This document shows positions 18,525 to 28,700 of a DNA stretch of 64,000 nucleotides, piece by piece (the stretch's first letter is position 1; the number at the start of each line of letters is the position of its first letter). Origin of the DNA: Gammaproteobacteria bacterium (lineage in GTDB: Bacteria; Pseudomonadota; Gammaproteobacteria; SZUA-152); the NCBI GenBank assembly GCA_013152545.1, contig JAADGF010000049.1, positions 27,366 through 91,365 of the forward strand, read 5' to 3'. The notes beneath the pieces are model-generated. The model ran no database searches and was not told the DNA's origin. It saw only the letters and a program-made list of their open reading frames with translations. The translations under genes were made by a program, and so were the position numbers.

Positions 18525-19388
18525 TTACACGGGCTTAAGTAACTGCATCACCAGTAGATGGTAACTTTTGTAGTGTTCAAAAACCTTTTTACTGCGATGC
18601 CCGCGAAAATATTTATGCTTTAGTTTGTTGAATTTTTTCCGAAATAACAAGCTGCCTAGTTTAGACAGGATCGGGTGGTTGTCTGACAGGTAGCGGCTCA
18701 GCGTTTGGCCCGCTGGTTTTAGTTGTTTCATTAATAGGTTGTCGAGCAACTCGATGTTGGGGCTGACATTTGAGGTGATGTTATCATCCCTTAACATTGA
18801 AAAAGGGCTGGTTTGAACACGCTTATAGAAATCATCCAGTTTGTGGCCGCCACCAAAGGTACGATCACCGGGCTTGCCGTCACCACTATGAACCGTTTTG
18901 AAAAAATCGCAGATCACCAGCAAACCACCGGGTTTGAGTATTTTTTCCACTTTGCTTAATGAATCGTTCATCGGAATATACTGAAAGCTTTCGCTGAATA
19001 ACACGACATCATAGTGTTGAAGGTATTTTTCTTCGGGGAAGTTTTCAAATTTAATTTCGAAAACCCGCGTGTTGCTGTCGGGGCGTTCATTGGTGCGTTT
19101 TTTCACTATGTGGCTTAGGGTTTTTGACGGTATCACGCCGTCAACATGATAACCTTTGTCGACTAGTTGCGACAGGATGTGACCCGTACCACAGCCTACG
19201 TCCAGTATGTGAATTTCATTTTTGCTGGGGTCAGGTAATACTGATGCGATGAGTTCCGTATAGCGTTGTTGTGCAATTGGGAGATTAGCGAAGCTTAGCC
19301 GTAAGTCCTGATCCCACAAACCGTAGTGAAGGTCGTCAACACCTAACAATTGTTGACCTAAAATCAGGCCAAGCTCGCGGCTGGTCAT
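18525..19388 (-). CDS. Class I SAM-dependent methyltransferase
   Basis: 287 residues from the ATG at 19388. The SAM site is motif I ILDVGCGTGHILSQLVDKGY, followed by an acidic strand (DGV), then 'HYDVVLFSESFQYIP' and 'KILKPGGLLVICDFF' (motifs II-III). The N-terminal part LLGVDDLHYGLWDQDLRLS and the C-terminal 'FEHYKSYHLLVMQLLKP' bracket the domain. The acceptor substrate is not evident; the layout resembles small-molecule methyltransferases. The frame is open to a GTG at 19424. It lies upstream of nadC on the same strand, but the palindrome between them suggests separate units. Confidence 0.8.
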   Translation of the reverse strand: MTSRELGLILGQQLLGVDDLHYGLWDQDLRLSFANLPIAQQRYTELIASVLPDPSKNEIHILDVGCGTGHILSQLVDKGYHVDGVIPSKTLSHIVKKRTNERPDSNTRVFEIKFENFPEEKYLQHYDVVLFSESFQYIPMNDSLSKVEKILKPGGLLVICDFFKTVHSGDGKPGDRTFGGGHKLDDFYKRVQTSPFSMLRDDNITSNVSPNIELLDNLLMKQLKPAGQTLSRYLSDNHPILSKLGSLLFRKKFNKLKHKYFRGHRSKKVFEHYKSYHLLVMQLLKPV

Positions 19389-19424
19389 TTTTTCTCTTAC
19401 CAATGTTTCGTATCCTTTCTGCAC

Positions 19425-19965
19425 CGTCTGTGATCAGGTTGCAATGAGTGTGTCTTCGTGCCGGGGATGGCTGCCCGAGCAAAAGGAGTGTACAGTGAAA
19501 AAGCCATTTGGGTCTATTTTTCCGCATATTTTTGTTCAACCGAACACACCAGTTGAACCTGCTGCGAACGCCATCGCGGCTCTTGCGACAACTCTACGGA
19601 TTAATTTAGGAGAATGATTCGCCTCAAATGCGTGAAAAACTGGACTCAACATGGTTTTCACTCACGATGATGCCTGTTCTCGGTTAGTGTTCCTTCCGAT
19701 GTGTCGCGATTGCAGGGTAGCCTGGCTGTGTGGCGATGATAAGTTTAGTTAAATTTCAGTCAGTTATAGTGGTTCAGTTGTTTCAACCCTGGCATTTTAG
19801 CTTCATAATTACACGTATTCAACCGGTTTTTATCCGTGATTTATGCAGTTTTTTTAAGCTGTGCCGATATAAACTACGGCAGAAAATAACTGTTTAAGCG
19901 CATTGCCGCTTGGTCGGTTTGGTTTTTTGTCGCACCGTTGTGTTTAGGCTGAGGATTGATGTAGC
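19425..19965. other. Divergent intergenic region, nothing recognised
   Basis: About 540 bases between the methyltransferase (-) and the ankyrin gene (+). No supported gene; must contain two promoters. Confidence 0.35.
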
Positions 19966-20499
19966 GTGGTTCAGATGTATCGTTTTATGTTTTTGGTGAT
20001 AACTATATCACTATTTTGCTTAACAGTGGCAATAGCCGATCCCAAGCAAGATAAAGCTTTACTTTTAGCAGCGAGTGAAGGTCGTATCGACGAAGTGAGG
20101 ATGTTGTTAACAGCGGGTGCAGATGTAAATAGTGTTAGTCGTGCAGGCAAAACACCCTTAATGGCCGCTGCGCATTTTGGTAATAAACGTATTGTCGATA
20201 TCTTTATTGCGGAAGGGGCGGATGTAAATGCAAAAGATAAATTGAATATTACTGCATTGATCGAAGCGGCTTTTAGTGGTGACATTGATATTGTACGCAA
20301 TTTATTGGCAAGTGGTGCCGACCCGGCTGTGACGACAAAAAGTGGTATCACGGCGCTCAAAACGGCAACCACAAAAGGATTTCCACATGTCGCAAAATTG
20401 CTTGCATCGGTGGCAACGGATGCAGCTGAGGATGGTGGTGGTAAAAAAGGCAAGAAGGGTAAGAAAAAAAAGAAAAAGAAAAAGAAAAAGAAAAAATAA
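19966..20499 (+). CDS. Secreted ankyrin-repeat protein with polylysine tail
   Basis: 177 residues. A signal peptide (YRFMFLVITISLFCLTVAIA) is followed by about four ankyrin repeats: ALLLAASEGRIDEVRMLLTA, 'GKTPLMAAAHFGNKRIVDIF', 'NITALIEAAFSGDIDIVRNL' and 'GITALKTATTKGFPHVAKLL'. The protein ends in GKKGKKGKK and a run of twelve lysines encoded by AAG/AAA codons (20454-20496). Ankyrin repeats bind proteins; the tail would be strongly basic in the periplasm and might bind phospholipid, LPS or nucleic acid (inference). The GTG at 19966 has GAGG 11 bases upstream; the ATG at 19975 is an alternative. Confidence 0.8.
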   Translation: MVQMYRFMFLVITISLFCLTVAIADPKQDKALLLAASEGRIDEVRMLLTAGADVNSVSRAGKTPLMAAAHFGNKRIVDIFIAEGADVNAKDKLNITALIEAAFSGDIDIVRNLLASGADPAVTTKSGITALKTATTKGFPHVAKLLASVATDAAEDGGGKKGKKGKKKKKKKKKKKK

Positions 20500-20693
20500 C
20501 GACTGAGATACGATGAAGAATGACTGTGAATAAATAAGCGGCATGATACTCACGCGATTTACGTTCTTACTGAAATTATTATATAATACGATCGGCAGTG
20601 TATTCATGCTGACATATTACTTTCTGCTAAAAAAAAATAACAGCAGGACAATAAATTGCCTTTCAATGAGCACTAATCGAAACAACATCCCGC

Positions 20694-21398
20694 ATGGAAT
20701 TCATCGCTTCGCATTTTTACATTTGGTTGCCTGTGGTATTGCTTATTGCAGTAGCATGGGGTGTTCAGTGGTTTTTAAATTATTGTGAGCGATACAGCCC
20801 GGCAGACTGGGGGAGCCGGAATAAAAACGGTATAGCGGGGTTGCTATGTTTGTTTGTTTATCGATACCACCATTTGTCTTACGACACAATACCGTTGCCA
20901 GATAGCGGCTGCGGTATTGTGGTTGCCAATCATATTTCAGGTCTGGACCCATTACTATTAGTTGCCGCCAGTTCTCGCCCATTACGGTTTTTAATTGCTC
21001 AGGAGCAATACCAACGCTTCGGATTAAGATGGCTTTTCCGGCTGGGAGGGTGTATACCGGTAGAGCGTGAAGCCCGTAGTGGTACCGCATTGCGTGAAGC
21101 ATTGCGTGCTTTGGGGCGGGGTGAGGTCGTGGCTTTATTCCCCCATGGAAAAATTCACTTGGATACAGACCCGCCGCGTAATATCAAGGGGGGCGCCATC
21201 AGGTTGGCGCAACTCAGTCAGTGCCAGATTTACCCGGTTCATATTAAAGATACGAAAGCCCAGGGGCATACATTGTTAGCAATCCCGATACCCAGCCAGG
21301 CGTCACTGAAGGTAAAGCCCGCGTTTTATTGTCAGCAAGGGAATACGGCCAAGGACCTGAAAAAATTAACCTGCCTGATCTCATCCCATGAGCGTTAA
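20694..21398 (+). CDS. PlsC-like lysophospholipid acyltransferase
   Basis: 234 residues. An N-terminal membrane helix (IWLPVVLLIAVAWGVQWFL) precedes an acyltransferase domain. The catalytic NHxxxxD motif is NHISGLD. Block 2 reads 'GLRWLFRLGGCIPVEREARS' with the expected GCIPVxR. Block 3, normally FPEGTR, is FPHGKIH. Block 4-like sequence is IYPVHIKDTKA. The enzyme would transfer an acyl chain to a lysophospholipid or glycerol-3-phosphate derivative at the inner membrane. The altered FPHGK block hints at an unusual acceptor, such as another lipid. It follows the ankyrin gene by about 195 bases. Confidence 0.82.
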   Translation: MEFIASHFYIWLPVVLLIAVAWGVQWFLNYCERYSPADWGSRNKNGIAGLLCLFVYRYHHLSYDTIPLPDSGCGIVVANHISGLDPLLLVAASSRPLRFLIAQEQYQRFGLRWLFRLGGCIPVEREARSGTALREALRALGRGEVVALFPHGKIHLDTDPPRNIKGGAIRLAQLSQCQIYPVHIKDTKAQGHTLLAIPIPSQASLKVKPAFYCQQGNTAKDLKKLTCLISSHER

Positions 21399-22098
21399 GG
21401 TCTGTAAAGCAATAAGTTGAACAGATTGTGCCGGATATTGTTTCGTCTTCAAGGCTTCCGCCATCGATGGCTCACGTTCCTTATCGTATGTAAGCTTTTT
21501 CGCAACGCCGAAGACGTAAGGATAGGTAAGCAAATTTCTTCATTCGTTGATGTTTGAGACGCCTCATAAGTTGCTGCCGATTCTCTCATTATTTTTACAT
21601 CAAATATTCTTCACGATAACCTCAGATTTTTGCCCCTCTAGCGTAGCGGCTGATTTGGCTGAATGTGAGCTAACTATACCCGTAGCGTTTAGGGTTTAGG
21701 TGTAACTCACTCCCTCTTTGTTTCATATTACGTTTGCTATTAGACTTTGTATAATTCGTTTTTTGAATTGCATTTATGCCTGCGATCGATAATTTTTTAT
21801 GCTCGAATGAATCAATGGTAATTTGAGTTGTTGCTGAACGTTTGAAAACTTTGCTGAGTGTTGCTTTTCATATACTACAATTAAAGAAGAGGTAGATAAT
21901 AGTACGGTTTAAATTTACAGTGATCTTGAATGTTTTTTTGTTATTATCGATGATGTGAAGACCAGTGTAGAGTTTCTGGTAGCGATAAGGGAATTAGCGA
22001 TACGATTGAAGTCATGTGAAGCCGTGGTTAGTCAGCACCATGGGTGCTGGTTTTAAACAGCATATATCCAGTCAATTTGGTTTTTAAAGGAAGAGGGA
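21399..22098. other. Intergenic stretch with one dispersed repeat copy
   Basis: About 700 bases, no supported gene. It holds a repeat copy in reverse orientation at 21674-21704. The last ~80 bases before the AraC gene carry AAGGAAGAGGG close to its ATG, a strong ribosome binding site. Confidence 0.4.
21674..21704 (-). repeat. Dispersed repeat, copy in reverse orientation
   Basis: Reads CTATACCCGTAGCGTTTAGG then GTTTAGGTGTA. It matches the left arm of the 4675-4830 element, and similarity to the copy near 23084 continues to the right (GTGTAACT...TTTGTTTCAT). Confidence 0.6.
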
Positions 22099-22968
22099 AT
22101 GGGAAAAAATACAAAAAATCGACACAAAAATAAAATTAACAATGTGCTGGTTTACATTCAGGGAAACATTGGCCGCCAATTAACTTTGGAAAAGTTGGCG
22201 AGTATTTCACACATATCTCCCTATCACTTTCATCGTATATTTAAAGCTGAAGTTGGGGAGAGTCTGAATAGTTATGTTAAGCGCATACGGTTAGAGCAAG
22301 GGGCATTTCAATTAAAATATACTAATAAACTAATTGCAGATATTGCGGTTGCCTGTGGTTATCAGAATGGGGAGTCATTTTCGAAAGCATTTAAGCAATT
22401 TTTTAATTGTTCGCCATCAAGTTTTAAGCATAACAAGGTGAGTGCCATCGTGAAGCAGAGCAATGCTCAAGCGCAAATACTGGCAAAACAATTGCCAGTT
22501 ATTCAGCCTATCGATATACGTATCTTGCCCAAAGAAAAAGTTATTTTTGTGCGGAAAATAGGAAATTACAAAAAGGCAGCCGCTGACGCGTGGGTTACTT
22601 TGTTGAATTACGCTTATAAAAATGAATTAATGTATTTTGATGCAAAACAAATTGGTATTACTTATGACAGCCCCAGCATAACCTGTGAAAATAATATTCG
22701 TTATGACGCGTGCTTAAAGATAGAGAAAGAGCTACAGCCAGAGGGCGATATTGGGCTCCAGTATACCCATGGCGGACGATATGCTGTTTTTGTTCACCAG
22801 GGTCCGTATGAGAATATGTGCACTACTTATGAGAAAATTTATTCAAGTTGGCTCCCGGAAAGCAATGAGGCGCTTTATAATTCACCCAGTTTTTCTCTCT
22901 ATGTGAATAACATGAATACTGTAAAGGAAGACGAACTGTTAACAGAAATTCACATCCCACTTGAATAG
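22099..22968 (+). CDS. AraC-family regulator with GyrI-like effector domain
   Basis: 289 residues. The N-terminal ~105 residues form an AraC/XylS double helix-turn-helix: LTLEKLASISHISPYHFHRI and 'IADIAVACGYQNGESFSKAF', closed by F-NCSPSSFK. The C-terminal ~155 residues form a GyrI/Rob-like ligand-binding domain: 'PIDIRILPKEKVIFVRKIGN', then the GRYAVFVHQGPYENM hairpin typical of this fold, and 'TEIHIPL' at the end. Such proteins respond to small amphipathic molecules or drugs. It is the nearest regulator upstream of the polyketide cluster (about 0.9 kb) and on the same strand, so it is a candidate cluster regulator; nothing in the sequence proves this. A strong AAGGAAGAGGG site precedes the ATG. 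Confidence 0.88.
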   Translation: MGKNTKNRHKNKINNVLVYIQGNIGRQLTLEKLASISHISPYHFHRIFKAEVGESLNSYVKRIRLEQGAFQLKYTNKLIADIAVACGYQNGESFSKAFKQFFNCSPSSFKHNKVSAIVKQSNAQAQILAKQLPVIQPIDIRILPKEKVIFVRKIGNYKKAAADAWVTLLNYAYKNELMYFDAKQIGITYDSPSITCENNIRYDACLKIEKELQPEGDIGLQYTHGGRYAVFVHQGPYENMCTTYEKIYSSWLPESNEALYNSPSFSLYVNNMNTVKEDELLTEIHIPLE

Positions 22969-23083
22969 CGGATTGTGGCGCATATCATATAAGAGCGCTA
23001 TGGTTTAATTTTAATGTAACATGAAAATAACGCGTTTCCACCAGTGGTGAAGTTTCCCGTCGTGAAATAAATAAGGCGTGCAG

Positions 23084-23118
23084 TTACACCTAACATATCA
23101 ATCGTTATGGGTCTATAT
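23084..23118 (+). repeat. Dispersed repeat, copy
   Basis: TTACACCTAACATATCAATC then GTTATGGGTCTATAT. The preceding GTGAAATAAATAAGGCGTGC resembles the inner part of the 4675-4830 element (GAAGCAAATAAGGCATGC), so this is a longer copy of the same element reaching to about 23060. Confidence 0.6.
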
Positions 23119-23606
23119 GATGGCTAATTAATGAAGTGGCATCCCGGTGTACATTAAGTCTGGCTCACAAGACCGGGTGACAATTGCCAATGCCATCGAC
23201 TCGGTTTCCCAAACGTTTTCAAAACATTGTTTCCTTGGATTGTTTCCTTGATTCTACCTCCATCCTTCTAGTGTTGATTCTATCATCTTCGAGGTAATAA
23301 ATCCACCGGTTAGCGAGTCGGCAACGTTGGGTTTATAACCGGCCTGTCAAAGCGTTGATGCTAATTAATCGAGTGGTTGTGATTTAAAAAATAGTTGAGG
23401 TATTCAATGTAGCATTCAATAACGTTGTATTTCTTTCGTCTTGTCAGGTAAAAATAGGCAATCGCAGTGATGAAAACAAAATGTCAACCGGCCTTATAGG
23501 CTCTGCATCTCCTTACTGTGCTTTAATTGTGAATTGACTGTTGCTTACGTAATTAAGGGCATGTGAAGTGGTCTAAAGGTCACAATGCTGATTACTTGAT
23601 GTCTCA

Positions 23607-23722
23607 ATGTGGTGTGATTGATTTTAAGAAAAAGAGCAAGAATGGACAAGTAGCATGGATTGCGTATTTTTAAATTAGGAATAGTATACAACGAGCAAGA
23701 GGAGTACGGCGTTGCTGTGAAT
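23607..23722 (+). repeat. Left copy of the direct repeat flanking the polyketide cluster
   Basis: About 116 bases clearly homologous to 53606-53726. Shared core pieces are AGAAAAAGAGCAAGAA, GGACAAG, GCATG, ATTGCGTATTTTTAAATTA and CATACAAC-like TATACAAC. The distance from the repeat's end to the next start codon is about 185 bases here and 185 bases at the right copy. Confidence 0.75.
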
Positions 23723-23907
23723 TATACGTTGTCTGCTAACGTTTGTTGCACCTTTATAGTGCGGCTCTCACAAAGTGTCGGCAGTGCAATGTGAGGCATA
23801 CAGTGTGAAGCGTAATGCTAAAAAGCATTCACCAGTTGTACCGTGTAGTGTCATATTTTAATCGACGTTAATACTCTTAAGCATAACGGAAAAGTGTTGA
23901 AACCAGG

Positions 23908-24186
23908 ATGGCAGTTTCCCCGCAAAAAAATATTGAATTAGGTGATAATCACTTCAGCAAAGGCATTCCGTCTGTGGCTCACAATTTGCTGCCGGGTAAT
24001 AACACAGTAAATACCTCAATTACTCAGCGCCAGCTCCTGAGCATCTTTCAAAAAATTCTGCTACCCATTGTTGGCACTATGACTGGCCTTCTTTGGTTTG
24101 ATGCAGACAATACAAACATTGAGTGGTGGTTAGGTGGCAGATACTCCTTAGCGGTAGCCAATATGAATATATTGGTGCCCCCCTGA
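23908..24186 (+). CDS. Small protein of unknown function, first gene of the cluster
   Basis: 92 residues. The N-terminal half is polar; the middle has QRQLLSIFQKILLPIVGTMT and then 'GLLWFDADNTNIEWWLGGRY', with one moderately hydrophobic segment. There is no phosphopantetheine motif, so it is not a carrier protein, and no recognised domain. It precedes the FAAL-like gene by 71 bases in the same direction. The ribosome binding site is poor (AGG directly before the ATG), so its reality is uncertain. Confidence 0.45.
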   Translation: MAVSPQKNIELGDNHFSKGIPSVAHNLLPGNNTVNTSITQRQLLSIFQKILLPIVGTMTGLLWFDADNTNIEWWLGGRYSLAVANMNILVPP

Positions 24187-24257
24187 CGCGTCGTTACTGT
24201 TAAACACTTTTTGTTACGGACTTTTTGTTACAGACTAAAGTTGAGTGAGAAAATATC

Positions 24258-25709
24258 ATGCAACAATCGGGTAACTTAGTGGCAGCATTGATCACGAGGG
24301 CTGAATGCCGTCCTACGGATATTGCATTTTCCTATTTAGATGAGCAATGCAATATTGTACATCAGTTATCCAACCAACAATTACACGTTAGGGCGGCTGC
24401 AATTGCGGGAAGGCTTCAACAAATCGTTTCCCCAACGGACAGAGTTTTATTGTTGTTCCCTCAAGGGCTGGAATTTATTTATGCTTTTGTCGGGGTGATG
24501 TACAGCGGTGCAATTCCAGTGATAACAATGCCGCCACCACACGATACTCAGCAGAGCGACAACTGGGTATGCCACATCAAAAACATAATTGAAGAAACCG
24601 GTAGCAATGTTGTGTTGACGAGTGAGTCAGTTTTAAATGACGTCGTACAATATTTTTTCAAATCAAAAACACTATCCCAAAAAATTTTTTTATCCGTCGA
24701 GGACATAAATAATGATGTAATGGGGGATTGGTCTATGCCGTTGATTGAAAACAACAGCATTGCTTATTTGCAACGCACATCAGCTAAAAAAGGAAATCCT
24801 AAACTGGTGATGATCAGCCACTACACTATGAAAAATCGACATGAGTGCATTACGCGTAATTATCAACTGACAATATCAAGCCGGTCTGTGAGCTGGCTTC
24901 CTCATTATCACTATCTTGGTTTGGCATTCGGTATTCTTCAACCACTTTATTGTGGTTATAGGGGATATATCTATTCCCAATTTGATTTTTATAAAAACCC
25001 GCATGGTTGGCTGGATGCAATTACCCGGCATGAAGTGACATTCAGTGGCGCTCCTAATTTTGCATATAGTATGTGCATTGATCAGCCGCTTGATCCTCAA
25101 CAGAGCCTGAATTTATCCAGATGGAATACGGCGTATAACAGCGGGGAATCTGTCAAAAAAGAAACAATGGATAAATTTTTTGAAAAATTCAGCTGCTGTG
25201 GCATGCGGGAATCAGCGTTAACTTCGATTTATGGGCTGGCAGAGTCTACTTGTGTCACATCAGCAAAAAATCATTCAGAAAATTTTTCAATTGTTCCACA
25301 TCAATCAGTGCAATTGGCGCCAGAAACCCCGATAGCGATAGACAATAATCTGGAAAATAATAAAAACACTAAAGTTATCAGCTGTGGGTCAGCCGTGCTT
25401 GCTACACGGATAGCGATTGTTGCTCCAGAAACCCAGACGACGTGTGATGGACTGGCGGTGGGGGAAATTTTAGTTAGCAGTGCCTGTAATGCGGTTGGTT
25501 ACTGGAGTCAGCCTGAGGAAACCGAAAAAATATTTAACGTTTATCTTGATAATACCGGCGATGGGCCGTACCTGCGAACAGGCAACCTGGGGTTCATGAA
25601 GAAAGGTGAATTGTACGTTGTCAGTAGACTCAAAAAACACAGGAAACGAATAGGACAAGCTGTGAATACTCCGCTGGATCGGCTTGAAAATACAAGAAAC
25701 CTAAACTGA
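24258..25709 (+). CDS. FAAL-like acyl-adenylating protein, truncated and degenerate
   Basis: 483 residues with the fold signature of fatty acyl-AMP ligases: 'PTDRVLLLFPQGLEFIYAFV', VSWLPHYHYLGLAFGILQPL, SGAPNFAYSMCID, a 'YNSGESVKKETMDKFFEKFS' helix and SIYGLAESTCVTS. Family members activate fatty acids as acyl-AMP and load them on an ACP. Three core sites depart from the family. The P-loop, normally TSGSTGxPKG, is RTSAKKGNPKL (residues 173-183). The ribose-binding Asp of TGDLG is Asn443 (TGNLG). The hinge GRLKD is SRLKK. The C-terminal subdomain of about 100 residues, with its catalytic Lys, is absent. I infer weak or no adenylation activity. Its stop lies 10 bases before PKS1. No loading ACP follows, which is unusual for a FAAL starter. 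Confidence 0.8.
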   Translation: MQQSGNLVAALITRAECRPTDIAFSYLDEQCNIVHQLSNQQLHVRAAAIAGRLQQIVSPTDRVLLLFPQGLEFIYAFVGVMYSGAIPVITMPPPHDTQQSDNWVCHIKNIIEETGSNVVLTSESVLNDVVQYFFKSKTLSQKIFLSVEDINNDVMGDWSMPLIENNSIAYLQRTSAKKGNPKLVMISHYTMKNRHECITRNYQLTISSRSVSWLPHYHYLGLAFGILQPLYCGYRGYIYSQFDFYKNPHGWLDAITRHEVTFSGAPNFAYSMCIDQPLDPQQSLNLSRWNTAYNSGESVKKETMDKFFEKFSCCGMRESALTSIYGLAESTCVTSAKNHSENFSIVPHQSVQLAPETPIAIDNNLENNKNTKVISCGSAVLATRIAIVAPETQTTCDGLAVGEILVSSACNAVGYWSQPEETEKIFNVYLDNTGDGPYLRTGNLGFMKKGELYVVSRLKKHRKRIGQAVNTPLDRLENTRNLN

Positions 25710-25719
25710 AAAATCGACC

Positions 25720-28700
25720 ATGAAAACAAAAAACAGCGAAAAAAAAACAGATATTGCAATTATTGGAATGGCTTGTCGGTTTCCGGGCGCAAAAAATTAT
25801 GAGGAATATTGGGATAATTTAATCACGGGAAAAAATTGTGTATCGGAAATACCCGCAGAGCGTTGGCGTTGGGAGCATTATTATGGGGACCCTACCAGTG
25901 AAAATAGTAAGACAAATATTAAGTATGGCGGATTTATTGAAGACGTAAGTAAGTTTGACCCACTTTATTTCAATATATCACCACGCGAGGCAAGTTACAT
26001 CGACCCGCAGCACAGAATATTTCTGGAATCCGTATGGCATGCTATTGAGGATGCGGGATATAACCCAAGAAGCCTTGCAGGAAAAGATATTGGTGTGTAT
26101 GCCGGCGTGTCAAAAAATGACTATGCGGAATTGATGAGAGAATACCAAGTTCCAATTATTTCTTTTCTGTCAACGGGAACAGTACATTCGATTCTTGCAA
26201 ATCGAGTGTCCTACCTGCTGGATTTTCAAGGTAAAAGTGAAGTTGTTGATACCGCGTGTTCTAGTTTTCTGGTTGCGCTGGATAATGCGGTTAATGATAT
26301 TAATGTCGGGTTTTGTGAATCAGCTGTTGTGGGCGGAGTCAATGCTATTCTCAGCCCGACAATGTATATTTCGCACAGCAAATCCGGGATGTTGTCAGAG
26401 GATGGTCAGTGCCGGTCATTTGATGCCAAGGCTAACGGATACGTTCGAGGTGAAGGCGTCGGTGTTGTCTTCATAAAATCTTTGCGTCAGGCATTATCTG
26501 ACAACGATAATATTCTGGGGGTTATCAAAGGTTCAGCCGTAAAGCATGGTGGGCGGTCAAACTTTTTAACAGCGCCTAAGGTTTCTGCACAGGCTGCGAC
26601 CATCAGTGCTGCAATTAAGGCTTCAGATATTAACCCAAAAACCATCGGGTATATTGAAACGCATGGCACGGGAACGCCACTTGGAGATCCCATTGAAATT
26701 AATGCGCTTAAACAGGCATATCAGCCATATTTAAATGGCGGTGAAGCGTCTTTTTGCGGCTTGACTTCAACCAAAACAAATATTGGGCATCTTGAAAGTG
26801 CAGCGGGTGTTGCAGGGCTTATTAAAGTCTTGTTGAGCTTTAAATATAAAATCATCCCGTCATTACTGCACTTTGAAACGCTGAATCCCTACATAAAACT
26901 GGATGGCAGTCCTTTTTATATTGTCGATAAAAATCAGGCGTGGAATAAAATCACGTTAGCTGGCATCGAGCACCCTTTGCGAGCAGGTATCAGCTCCTTT
27001 GGAATGGGGGGCGTTAATGCACACGTAATAGTGGAAGAGCCGCCTTGTCTTGGTCGCGAAAAACCAGTAGTAGCACCATTGTCAACTGATAAAAAATACA
27101 TGGTTCCACTTTCGGCAAAAACAAATGCACAATTGCATGAGTATGCTACGTCACTTTATAGGTACTTGAGTGATAGAGAGGAATATTGCACGATTAATGA
27201 TGTATGTTCCACCCTGCAAAACGGCCGTGAAGCACTGGAGAAACGGGTTGTATTCCTGGCGGATGATTATCGTCATCTGCTGGATATTTTGAAAGCATTC
27301 ATCGAAAACAAACAAAGCGATCAAGTTTTTGTTGGTGATGCAGGTAAAGAAAATACCACTCACTCTGCTTCACGAGTTATCGATAACCACAACAGTGATG
27401 AGATTGTCAAACACTGGCTAAAAGGTGACGATATTAACTGGAAATGTTTTCGCCAAAACCAGGTAGGGAACAAAATTCAGTTGCCTGCATACCCATTCCA
27501 AAAGCGACATTGCTGGTTTCCTCGGTTGGAAGAAAACGAAAAACCACTGTCGAATGAAAAAAAAGGAACAGGTTCTGTATATCAGGATTTTTTAAAGTCA
27601 GATTATTTTATACGTGATCATCGTGTTAAAGGCGTGAATATTGTTCCTGGGGTTAAGTGTTTAGGTGTTTTTCAGGAGATTGGAGAAAAAATAAGCCAGG
27701 AATCTGTTCGGAAACTAGAGGATATTTATTGGGCACGAGCGATCAAGGTCGAGAACGATATTCGTATTGATGTGAAATACACCACTAATAATATTGGTAA
27801 AAGCTATAATCTCTCTTTGGAAAAGGAGGGCGAAAAATATTGTACAGGTAAAATTGTTACCGACTCTCAGGTAAAGCCACTGCATCGAATTGATATTGGA
27901 AAAATTAAGGCGAGATGTGGAGACACGTTAGGATATCAGGCGTTGTATCATCAGTTTGAAAATAATGGATTGGACTATGGCGATACTTTTCAAACAATAA
28001 AAACCTGCAATTACAACAAAACGGAAATATTGTGTGTATTAAAACGCGCTTATTCTGGCAATAGTAGCAACAGTATGCTGGAACCCTCCATGCTTGATGG
28101 GGTTTTTCAGTCTGTTGTGGCATTGCAAATATTAAATGCAGAGAAAAAACAAGAGCAACACGTTCCCTTTTATCTGAAGTCAATAAAAATACACCGTAAT
28201 ATTCCTGATCAGTGTTACGCATATTCAGCAATAAGCAGAAAACCTTCGGAAGGTGGACGCACCGCTTTTAATATGTATTTGTGTGACCAGCGAGGGAATA
28301 TCATTGTTGAGTTTTCGGAGTTTGTTAAACGCGTCTATTCGCCATTGTCATCATCAAACCATGTTTTTGAAAAAAATGTTTCTTCAAACTATATTTCTTC
28401 AAACAGTGATTTTTCAAGAAAAATTTCTATAAACAATGACAATCATATTATGGAAAAAACCATGCTGCATTATACTCCGCGATGGATTCTAAGAAAATCA
28501 GGCATGCATAATGAAAATATTTCCTGCTTAATTATTTTTGATACTAACCCATCATTAGCAACGTTGTTGCGTAAAACAGGAAGCTACCAAACCGTTATCC
28601 TGGTAAAAATGGGTGATCAGTTTAAACAAACTGGAAAAAACACCTATACAGTTAACCATAAGAAAGGTCATTCATTTAAGTCGTTGTGGGATTCCTTGAA

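Larger units (their letters stand above)
22969..23907. other. Long intergenic region at the left edge of the polyketide cluster
   Basis: About 940 bases. It holds a dispersed repeat copy (23084-23118), a 13-bp tandem duplication (ATTGTTTCCTTGG/A at 23226-23251) and the left copy of the long direct repeat (23607-23722). A - strand frame at 23128-23340, with one stop inside, has a protein-like look but no family I recognise. The cluster promoter should lie between about 23720 and 23907. Confidence 0.45.

Noticed and set aside
23128..23340. Protein-like frame on the - strand upstream of the cluster (includes TGGFITSKMIESTLEGWR and ETESMALAIVTRSCEPD)
   Set aside because: It has an internal TAG, no start codon with a ribosome binding site and no family I recognise. 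It may be a gene remnant, but support is too thin for a feature of its own.
23908..24186. Whether the first small protein of the cluster is a loading ACP
   Set aside because: It has no (L/F)GxDS-type phosphopantetheine site and does not follow the four-helix pattern.
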